This document shows positions 35,651 through 42,935 of a stretch of DNA of 64,000 nt, piece by piece; position 1 is the stretch's first letter; the number at the start of each line of letters is the position of its first letter. This DNA is from a bacterium. Its GTDB lineage: Bacteria; CAIWAD01. The stretch lies in contig JAUIFJ010000013.1 of assembly GCA_030429345.1 (NCBI GenBank), positions 56,466 through 120,465 of the forward strand, in the 5' to 3' direction. The translations under genes were made by a program, and so were the position numbers. The notes under the pieces were generated by a model, which saw only the letters and a program-made list of their open reading frames with translations, was not told the origin of the DNA and did not search any database.

Positions 35651-36762
35651 ACGCGCCCCTGCCCCTGGACTGGAAGCGCGCGGCGATCGCCGTCAGCGGG
35701 CTCAACAGCGCCGACAACCCGGCCCCCGGAGTGCCGGTGGCGCGCAGCCTGCGCGAAGCGGGACACACGGGTCCATTGGTCGGCCTGGCCTACGACAGCC
35801 TGGACAGCGGCATCTACCGCGAAGGGCTCTTCGACCATGTATACATGATGCCCTTTCCGAGCAGCGGCGCCGAAGCCGTGCTGCAGCGCCTGCTGCGCAT
35901 CCGCGACGAGACGGGCCTGCAGGCGGTGATGCCGGCCCTGGACAGCGAAATGGACCTCTACGCCTCGCTGGAGGAGGTGCTGGAACGCGAAGGCATCCGC
36001 AGCCACCTGCCCCGCGCCGACAGCCTGGAGCTGCGCAGCAAGGCCCGCCTGGCGAGCTTCTGCGAGCAGCAGCGGATCCTGGTGCCGCCGACCCGTTCCG
36101 TATACGACCTGGCCGGACTGGAGAAGGCCTGGAAGGAGCTGGCGGACCCGACGGGCCAGCAGCCCGTATACATCAAGGGCCAGTACTACGAGGCCGAGAA
36201 GGCGAGGACGATCGAAGAGGCGCGCGCCTCCTTCCGGTCGATCAGCCGGCGCTGGGGCCTGCCCATCGTGATGCAGCGCGGCCTGCCGGGACACGAGCTC
36301 AACATCTGCTGCCTGGGCGACGGCATGGGCGGCCTGGTGGGAGCGGTGGCGATGCGCAAGCTGGCCCTGACCGCCAAGGGCAAGGCCTGGGCCGGTGTGA
36401 CCGTCGGCGAGCCGCTGCTCTACGACTTCGCCCGCCGCGTGATCCACGCCTTGCGCTGGCGCGGTCCCTGCGAGCTCGAAGTGCTGCGCCACGAGCACAC
36501 GGACCAGCTGCACCTGATCGAGATCAATCCCCGCTTTCCCGCCTGGTGCTCGCTCTGCGCGGGCGCCGGGGTCAACCTTCCCGCGGCCCATGCCTCGCTG
36601 GTCCTGGGCCAGGATCCGGGTGACCTGCCCGCCGCGAAGAGCGGCGTGATCTATACCCGCCTCAGCATCGACCAGGTCTGCGACCTGTCTACGCTGCAGG
36701 CCCTGAACACTGCCGGACAGATCCACTTTCCGCCGGCCCAGCCTCAAGGAGACCCGCGATGA
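35647..36762 (+). CDS. ATP-grasp ligase, carbamoyl-phosphate-synthase-like
   Basis: 371 aa from GTG 35647. An N-terminal pre-ATP-grasp Rossmann domain (AIAVSGLNS...VPVARSLREAGH) is followed by the lid and nucleotide-binding regions (RSKARLASFCEQQRILVPPTRSVYD, VYIKGQYYEAEKA) and the metal-binding end HLIEINPRFPAWCSLCAGAG. This layout matches the carbamoyl-phosphate-synthase/biotin-carboxylase-like branch that acts as amino-acid or peptide ligases. Together with PqqD upstream and a PLP decarboxylase downstream (4-nt overlap), it suggests ATP-dependent addition of an amino acid or amine to a peptide or protein. The actual substrate is unknown. Confidence 0.82.
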   Translation: MNAPLPLDWKRAAIAVSGLNSADNPAPGVPVARSLREAGHTGPLVGLAYDSLDSGIYREGLFDHVYMMPFPSSGAEAVLQRLLRIRDETGLQAVMPALDSEMDLYASLEEVLEREGIRSHLPRADSLELRSKARLASFCEQQRILVPPTRSVYDLAGLEKAWKELADPTGQQPVYIKGQYYEAEKARTIEEARASFRSISRRWGLPIVMQRGLPGHELNICCLGDGMGGLVGAVAMRKLALTAKGKAWAGVTVGEPLLYDFARRVIHALRWRGPCELEVLRHEHTDQLHLIEINPRFPAWCSLCAGAGVNLPAAHASLVLGQDPGDLPAAKSGVIYTRLSIDQVCDLSTLQALNTAGQIHFPPAQPQGDPR

Positions 36763-38159
36763 GCGCCGAGCCCTACGAGACCCCGACCATTGTGAGACAA
36801 CAGGCCGGCAGCAGCAATGTCTTCGGCAGCACGCCGAAGGAGAGCTTTCGCGCCCACGTGGCCGGCCTGCCCGTCGAGGAGCTGGTCGAGCGCTTCGGCA
36901 GCCCGCTCTTCGTGCTCTCCGAATCCGCGATCCGCGAGAAGGTGCGCGAGTTCCGCATGGCCTTCGAGTCGCGTTATCCCCGCGTGCACCTGGGCTGGTC
37001 CTACAAGACGCACTACCTGGCCGCCGTCTGCCAGGTGATGCACCAGGAAGGCAGCTGGGCCGAAGTGGTCAGCGGCCTGGAGTTCCGCCTGGCGCGGCAG
37101 CTCGGCGTGCCCGCGGACCGCATCGTGATCAACGGGCCGGACAAGGACGAGCAGACCCTGCGCGCGGCCATTGCCGGCGGCTCGAGAATCCACATCGACA
37201 ACCAGGAAGAGATCGCAAGACTGGAGCAGCTGGCCCGCGAGGCAGGCTTCGGCGGCGGCAAGCGCTTTCCCGTCGCGATCCGCGTCAACATGCAGCTCGA
37301 CGCCCAGCACTGGGACCGCTTCGGCTTCAACCTGGAAAGCGGCCGGGCCCACCAGGTGGCGCGTCGTGTACACGAAAGCGACAGCCTCTGCCTCAAGGGC
37401 CTGCACTGCCACATCGGCACCTATGTAGACAATGTGGACATGTACCGCCGCGCGGCGGCCCGCCTGGTCGAATTCGCCGTCTGGATCCGCAAGGAGCTGG
37501 GCACCGGCCTGGACTGGTGGGACATGGGAGGCGGCTTTGCCACGCGCAACACGCTGCACTGGGCCTACCAGAACGCGGACGTGACCTGTCCCGGGCTCAA
37601 CCGCTATGCCGAAGCGATCTGCGGCGAACTGCGCCAGCTGCCGCTGGAGAACGGGGAAGAGCTGCCCGAGCTCTTCTTCGAGTCCGGTCGCGCGCTGGTG
37701 GACGAATGCCAGGACGCCATCGTCACGGTGGTCAGCGAGCGCCGGCTGGGCAGCGGGGAGCGGGCCCTGGTGCTCAACGCGGGAGTCAACCTGCTGTCGA
37801 GCACCACCTGGTACCGCTACGAGGTCGCGCCCGCCCGTGATCCGGGAGCGACGGTGCTCGAGCAGACCACCCTGCTGGGCAATCTCTGCATGCAGATCGA
37901 TGTCCTGCGCAGGGAAGTTCCCCTGCCCCCGCTGGTACGCGGCGATCATCTGGTGATCCGCAATGTGGGCGCCTACAACCTGAGCCAGAGCACTCAGTTC
38001 ATTCATGGCCGTCCGGCCGTGGTGCTGGTCGACGGCCAGGGGCAGCCGCATGTGGTACGCGAAGCCGAGGACGTGGAGGCCTTCCGCGGCCAGGACCGCC
38101 TGCCGCAGCACCTGCTCAGCGATGCCGGAAGTGATGCGGTGGAACGGTTCCGGGAATAG
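36759..38159 (+). CDS. Fold-type III PLP decarboxylase (LysA-like family)
   Basis: A 466-aa PLP enzyme of the diaminopimelate/ornithine decarboxylase type: TIM-barrel domain with PLP Lys83 in WSYKTHYLA, GPDKDE, LKGLHCHIGTYVDNVD, the glycine-rich DMGGGF, FESGRALV (a variant of the usual EPGR), then the C-terminal domain with Cys377 in GNLCMQID and NVGAYNLSQSTQF. The C-terminal Cys-x-x-x-Asp arrangement corresponds to the active-site Cys of the partner subunit in LysA. The EPGR to ESGR change and its place in the cassette argue against plain lysine synthesis. It may supply a decarboxylated amino acid, or decarboxylate a coupled product (inference). Confidence 0.85.
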   Translation: MSAEPYETPTIVRQQAGSSNVFGSTPKESFRAHVAGLPVEELVERFGSPLFVLSESAIREKVREFRMAFESRYPRVHLGWSYKTHYLAAVCQVMHQEGSWAEVVSGLEFRLARQLGVPADRIVINGPDKDEQTLRAAIAGGSRIHIDNQEEIARLEQLAREAGFGGGKRFPVAIRVNMQLDAQHWDRFGFNLESGRAHQVARRVHESDSLCLKGLHCHIGTYVDNVDMYRRAAARLVEFAVWIRKELGTGLDWWDMGGGFATRNTLHWAYQNADVTCPGLNRYAEAICGELRQLPLENGEELPELFFESGRALVDECQDAIVTVVSERRLGSGERALVLNAGVNLLSSTTWYRYEVAPARDPGATVLEQTTLLGNLCMQIDVLRREVPLPPLVRGDHLVIRNVGAYNLSQSTQFIHGRPAVVLVDGQGQPHVVREAEDVEAFRGQDRLPQHLLSDAGSDAVERFRE

Positions 38160-38215
38160 AAGAGCTCGCACGGAGGGCACGGAGGAAGAAGAGAGAGCAC
38201 GGAGAGAAGGGGTGG
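38160..38215. repeat. Purine-rich dispersed repeat, copy 4
   Basis: Begins directly after the decarboxylase stop: AGAGCTCGCACGGAGGGCAC then GGAGGAAGAAGAGAGAG. Same family as the copies at 4076 and 32577-32752. The remaining ~75 bp up to the next GTG start shows only an AAGGATT Shine-Dalgarno-like sequence. Confidence 0.78.
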
Positions 38216-38291
38216 TCTGGTGATTCTCTGGGTGAATTGGGGAAAGAATGAACCAGCATCTGCGACCCTGCGTGATGCATAAGGATTCGAT

Positions 38292-40490
38292 GTGATCCAG
38301 AAAAGCGTGGACCGCCTGCTGACGGCGGCGGGAGTGGTGCTCTTCACGGGGAGCCGGGGAAGCGGGATTCTTTTCCTGCTGGCCTTGCTGCTGGATCCCT
38401 GGCGCCTGGGCCTCGCGCTGGCCGGCGCCGTCTGCGGCATGGGAGTCGGCGCGCTGATGGCCCGCGAAAGGGTCTGGCAGGAGATCGGCTTTTTCGGCGG
38501 ATCGGGCATGCTCAGCGCCCTGGCGCTGGCTGCCTACCTGGAACCGGCGCCCCAGCTGCTGCTGCTGGCTCCGCTGACAGCAGCCCTCTCGGCCCTGATC
38601 CTGCTGGCACTGGTTCCCCTGCTGGCGCCGAAGGACCTGCCCTTGCTGGCCCTGCCCTTCGTGCTCGCCGCCCTGCTGGCCCTGGGGGCCGCGCCGGCCT
38701 TCGGGCTGGAGCAGAGCCATCTGCACGGTGCGCGTTTCTGGCTGCTGCCGCAGCTGGGCGAGTTCAACACCTGGATGTCACACAGCCTGCCCCTGCCCTT
38801 CGCCGATGGCCTGTCCGCCTTCGGCAGCCTGCTTTTCTTTCCCGCGCCTCTCGCCGGCCTGCTGGTGCTGGGCGGTCTCATCATCGGAAGCCGGATCACG
38901 GCCCTGGCGATGCTTGCCGGCAGCCTGCTGAGCACGGGCCTGCTGCGCCTGCTGGTGGACGGCCCGATGAACGCCCAGCAGACCAGCCTGCTGGCTTTCA
39001 ATGGCCTGCTGCTGGCCGCGGCCTTCTGCGGGATCTTCGTTGCCCTGACCCGGCAGGCGCTTGTCTACGGGGTCGCGGCCCTGCTGAGCGGCATCCTGGT
39101 GACGGCGACCCTGGATCACTTGCTGACTCCTTTCGGCCTGCCCGTGCTCGCCCTGCCTTTCTGCCTGGTGACGCTGGGCTTCCTGTTGCCGCTGAAGAGC
39201 GCCAGCGCGGCCCTGGAACGATGGAGAATCTGGGCGCCGCCCCTGCGGCTGATCGGCCGGGCCGAGGACAACCTGCGCGCCTTCGGCCGCTGGCAGCGGC
39301 AGCAGGATCGCCCGGAGCCCGTGCTGACCATGCCCCTGCACGGCACCTGGACCGTGACACAGGGACCGCATGGGCCCTTGACGCACAACACGGAAACCGG
39401 CCGCCACGCCTGGGACTTCATGCTGCTCGACACGGCGGGACGCGGCGCGGGCGGACTGGGCAACACGCCGGAGGACTTCTTCGGTTTCGGCTGCCCGGTG
39501 CTCGCTCCGGCGGAAGGCCAGGTGATTGCCGTGGAGGGGCAACACGCCGACAATCCGGTGCACACGGCGAACACGGACCACCCCTGGGGCAACTGGATGA
39601 TGATCCGCCACGCCTCCGGAACGGTCAGCCTGCTGGCGCACCTGCGCGCCGGCAGCCTGCGCGCGCTGCCGGGCCAGCATGTGCTCCGCGGGCAGGAAGT
39701 GGCCCAGCTGGGCAACACGGGCCGCAGCCCGGAGCCGCACCTGCACCTGCAGCTCAACGACGGGCCCTGGCTGGCCTCGCACAGCCTGCCGGCGGTCTAC
39801 GGCAGCTGGCTCTCGCTGAAGGATCCCGCCGCGCCCGTCTTCCATCCGGTGGGCCGTCCGCAGGAAGGCGATCGCGTCTGCACCCTGACGCACATGCACT
39901 GGCCCGACTGGAGCGCCTGCCACCCCTATTCGGTGCCCGGTCGCGTTTTCCGCTACCGGCGGGAAGGGCGCGGCGCGGCCCGCGAGATCGAGCTGCGTGT
40001 CACGGCGGGCCACTGGGGCCGCCTGCTGCTGGACGACGGCCTGCAGCGGGCCCTGGTGCTCTACTGGCCGGGCTGGATCCAGCTGCTGCCGCTGGAGGAC
40101 GGGGACCCGGACGCCTGTGTGCTCTACGCCGAGGACAGCCTGGTCCAGCAGCTGCTGCTGCACCTGCCGGCCCTGCCGCTGATCGGGGTCGACGGCCTGC
40201 GCGTCGTCGACGATGTATACAGCCCCGGCCTGGCCGGGCGCGTCAAGAAGGCCTTCCGCCTGGAGGGGCGCGCCTCGCTGGCTCTCGCATTCCGCCGCAA
40301 GGAGGCAGCGGCACCCTTGTATTTCAACAGCCGGCTTTCCGCCGATGGAACACAAGTGCGTTTCGCGGAAGGACGGATGGAAGACCTGAAAGGCCTCTGC
40401 CTCTTCCAGACCGGAGAAGACCGCAAAGGACTTCGCTGGACCCTGCTGGAGGACCAGGCTGCATTTCATTCAAGGTCGCTGGCGACCTAA
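38292..40490 (+). CDS. Urea-transporter-like membrane protein fused to M23 peptidase domain
   Basis: 732 aa. Residues ~1-300 hold about 9-10 hydrophobic helices arranged as two related halves, with SGILFLLALLLDPWRLGLALAGAVCG and AFNGLLLAAAFCG plus GLPVLALPFCL, the pattern of the urea transporter family. Residues ~340-520 are an M23/LytM-like domain with candidate zinc ligands H372/D375 (GRHAWDFML) and HLHLQL (H483, H485), plus GNWMMIRHASG. The first ligand motif is one residue shorter than the usual HxxxD. UT-M23 fusions exist in other bacteria. The start is GTG 38292 (AAGGATTCGAT upstream); the ATG two bases earlier is out of frame. Transported solute unproven. Confidence 0.78.
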   Translation: MIQKSVDRLLTAAGVVLFTGSRGSGILFLLALLLDPWRLGLALAGAVCGMGVGALMARERVWQEIGFFGGSGMLSALALAAYLEPAPQLLLLAPLTAALSALILLALVPLLAPKDLPLLALPFVLAALLALGAAPAFGLEQSHLHGARFWLLPQLGEFNTWMSHSLPLPFADGLSAFGSLLFFPAPLAGLLVLGGLIIGSRITALAMLAGSLLSTGLLRLLVDGPMNAQQTSLLAFNGLLLAAAFCGIFVALTRQALVYGVAALLSGILVTATLDHLLTPFGLPVLALPFCLVTLGFLLPLKSASAALERWRIWAPPLRLIGRAEDNLRAFGRWQRQQDRPEPVLTMPLHGTWTVTQGPHGPLTHNTETGRHAWDFMLLDTAGRGAGGLGNTPEDFFGFGCPVLAPAEGQVIAVEGQHADNPVHTANTDHPWGNWMMIRHASGTVSLLAHLRAGSLRALPGQHVLRGQEVAQLGNTGRSPEPHLHLQLNDGPWLASHSLPAVYGSWLSLKDPAAPVFHPVGRPQEGDRVCTLTHMHWPDWSACHPYSVPGRVFRYRREGRGAAREIELRVTAGHWGRLLLDDGLQRALVLYWPGWIQLLPLEDGDPDACVLYAEDSLVQQLLLHLPALPLIGVDGLRVVDDVYSPGLAGRVKKAFRLEGRASLALAFRRKEAAAPLYFNSRLSADGTQVRFAEGRMEDLKGLCLFQTGEDRKGLRWTLLEDQAAFHSRSLAT

Positions 40491-40503
40491 GCAGGAGAAT
40501 CAG

Positions 40504-41439
40504 ATGGTACCGAGGATCATCATCGCGCTGCTCTTCAGCGCAGGGTTTGCTGTGGCGCAGGTCAACCTGCGCTGGACCGTCGACCAGGGCAGCACCGAAA
40601 CGGGCTGGCTCTGGGAAGACCTCAACGGGGATGGCCTGGCCGAGCTGATCAAGGAGGACGGCCTGGGAACGTCCTTCCTCGACGGGGACAACGACTATGC
40701 CAGCCTGTGGACAGTCGTCGATCCGGAGCCGGAGGACGACAGCTGGTTCTCCCTGGCCCATCGCGAGGGCAGCCTGGTGGTCTTCACGCGCGTCAATTCG
40801 ACCAGCCAGACCAGCCAGATTCTCGTCTACAATCTGTACGGCAGCCAGCCGCTCTGGACCTCGACGACCCTGGCGGGCGTGCTCTACCGGGTCAGCCTGG
40901 GGGAGTTCAGCGGCAGCGGGAACACGGAAGTCGCCGCCGCCTGGAACCGCCTCGACACGGTCTACCTGAGCGCCTTCGGCAGCTGGCGTCTTTCCAATGG
41001 AGCTGTCACACACGCCCCCGTGGAGGCCATCGGCTACCTGGCGGGTCCCTGGGGCGGAGCGGTGGAGAATGCATCGGAGGACCTGCTCTTCTGCAACCGC
41101 TACCTCTCCGACGGCAGCGCGATCCTCGAGTGCTACGGCCCGGCCAACAGCGCCGTCGGCGATCCGGGCCCCGCGCGACCGGAGCGGATGGAACTCGCGG
41201 TGCGGCCGAACCCTTTCAACCCGAGCTGCCGCATTCGTCTCACGGCCGTGCCGCGGACGCCGATCAGCGTACGCGTACACGATCTGCGCGGCGCCCTGCG
41301 CAGGCAGTGGCAGCTGCCGGCAGGATACAGCGGAGAACTTCTCTGGGACGGGCGCGACCAGCAGGGCCGCGCCCTGGCCAGCGGCGTCTACGTGGTCGAC
41401 ATTCCAGGCGGACAGCAGCTGGTCACGCTAAGGAAATAG
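40504..41439 (+). CDS. Secreted protein with FlgD/T9SS-like sorting tail
   Basis: 311 aa: a signal peptide ending near AVAQV, a beta-rich body (~20-215) with an FG-GAP/VCBS-like Asp-rich start (LNGDGLAELIKEDG), then a C-terminal sorting-type domain from ~230 (RPNPFNPSCRIRL, VHDLRGALRRQW, WDGRDQQGRALASGVYVVD). The tail matches FlgD-Ig-like / type A secretion tails of FCB bacteria, which direct export to the surface. Function of the body unknown. ATG at 40504 with AGCAGGAGAATC upstream, 13 bp after the transporter gene, so probably co-transcribed with it. Confidence 0.8.
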   Translation: MVPRIIIALLFSAGFAVAQVNLRWTVDQGSTETGWLWEDLNGDGLAELIKEDGLGTSFLDGDNDYASLWTVVDPEPEDDSWFSLAHREGSLVVFTRVNSTSQTSQILVYNLYGSQPLWTSTTLAGVLYRVSLGEFSGSGNTEVAAAWNRLDTVYLSAFGSWRLSNGAVTHAPVEAIGYLAGPWGGAVENASEDLLFCNRYLSDGSAILECYGPANSAVGDPGPARPERMELAVRPNPFNPSCRIRLTAVPRTPISVRVHDLRGALRRQWQLPAGYSGELLWDGRDQQGRALASGVYVVDIPGGQQLVTLRK

Positions 41440-41715
41440 CGCCGGTCTCACGGGCCCGCTCAGCCCGCTCCGCGCTCATCGTCCGTTGGCCGGAACCTGC
41501 CTTGCTTCCGTGCTCGACCTTTTGCACGATCCGTTGACCGCGGGGAAGGCGGCCTCATCCTTGCCGCGTCGGGTCAGGAAGCGCGAAGTGTGTCCTGCAG
41601 CACCCGGTAGTGACAGGATTTCCTTTTCTTGGCATTGCGGAAGCCGGAGCCAGTCCCGCGCTTCCTCGCTCCAGGCAAGACACAGCATCCATCCACCAAT
41701 TCCGGGGAACCCCAC

Positions 41716-42849
41716 ATGTCGCCGCGCTTTCGTCTGCTTCTTCCGGCCCTGTTGGCCCTCTTCGTGGTCTTCGCCTGCGAGGACGAGGACGACAGTCCGT
41801 CCAACCAGGCACCGACCCTGGCCAGCGCTTCCTACGAGACCGACGAAATGACCCCCCTGCTCTTCGCGCTGGATCCCCATGACGCCGAACAGGATCCGGT
41901 GGTGATCGACGTCGTCGAGCAGCCGCAGAACGGCAGCATCGAGGGCGTGCAGCCGCCCCCATTCAGCAGCGAGCCCGGACAGTGGTTCCGCTACGAACCG
42001 GAAAGCGGCTTCACCGGTGAAGACACGGCCTGGCTGCAGCTCTGGGACGGCAGCGACAGCAGCGCCGTGATCGGCCTGCTCTTCACGGTGCATCCGGTGA
42101 ATACGGAAGAGGCCGCGGTGCTGCTGGGCGAGAACCTGGCCCTGCACAGCGGCGGGCTGCTCGAGGACCTGGAGGTGATCAGCTCGCTGGCCTTCGTGCC
42201 GACGGGTCCGGGACCGCAGCCGAAGGGCGATCGCGTGGACGATGTCAGTTTCGACCCGGAGACCTGCATCTGGAGCGTGGGACAGTCCCGCCACAACCAT
42301 GCCGTCATCGAAGGGGATACCCTGTCCTTCAACTATGACGAGGACTGGGATATCTGGATGCGGGACGAGATCGACAGCTGCGTCGTCTTCGCCGGTCCGG
42401 ACCTGGTCTGGCTAGACAAGCAGCACCATTTCGAGGGCGAGACGCGCAACCGGCGCTTCCAGGGATCGAAGAGCGGTTATTCCGATTTGTGGATCGGCGA
42501 CTTCAACGATGGCGTGCCTGGCATTCGCGCCAACGGCAGCATCACCCGGGAAGGCCAGGGCCAGGTCCTGCGCCGGGAGGACTGGATTGGTTTCCAGTTC
42601 GAGTTGAGCTTCGATTTGTCACACGTGGTCACGATCCAGCACCTGGGCCGTCGCCTGCCGGTCTCGGGGCAGGTGGCCTTCCACCTGCAGGCGACCCGCG
42701 ACGGCATGAGCTACAGCCGCGAGGGTGTGATCGATTTCGGCAATCCCGCCGGCGGCGACGGCGACGGGGAAGAAGGCCGCATCCGCTTCGACGATGGCGA
42801 GGAGTGGGTCTTCGACACCTTCACGGGAAGCGTCAACAACCTGCAGTAG
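41716..42849 (+). CDS. Lipoprotein with bacterial cadherin/Ig-like domain
   Basis: 377 aa with a lipobox-like FVVFAC (Cys21) followed by acidic residues (EDEDDS). Residues ~30-125 resemble a cadherin-like or tandem-95 Ig repeat (NQAPTLASASYETDE...LFALDPHDAEQDP...FRYEPESGFTGEDTAWLQLWDG). The C-terminal ~250 residues are beta-rich with no recognised family and end in DGEEWVFDTFTGSVNNLQ. Surface-attached protein of unknown role. ATG at 41716 follows CCGGGGAACCCC. The 276-bp gap before it shows no gene. Confidence 0.7.
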   Translation: MSPRFRLLLPALLALFVVFACEDEDDSPSNQAPTLASASYETDEMTPLLFALDPHDAEQDPVVIDVVEQPQNGSIEGVQPPPFSSEPGQWFRYEPESGFTGEDTAWLQLWDGSDSSAVIGLLFTVHPVNTEEAAVLLGENLALHSGGLLEDLEVISSLAFVPTGPGPQPKGDRVDDVSFDPETCIWSVGQSRHNHAVIEGDTLSFNYDEDWDIWMRDEIDSCVVFAGPDLVWLDKQHHFEGETRNRRFQGSKSGYSDLWIGDFNDGVPGIRANGSITREGQGQVLRREDWIGFQFELSFDLSHVVTIQHLGRRLPVSGQVAFHLQATRDGMSYSREGVIDFGNPAGGDGDGEEGRIRFDDGEEWVFDTFTGSVNNLQ

Positions 42850-42935
42850 GGGGCAGCGGTAAACCCTCGATTACCTTCCTGTCATCGGGCAGGGTTTCCT
42901 TGCCATGGGAGCAGTGCAGCCTTCAAGTGGCCGTT

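Noticed and set aside
42850-42935. AAACCCT/AGGGTTT inverted repeat as a terminator between convergent genes
   Set aside because: Arms are only 7 bp with a loop above 20 nt and no T-tract.
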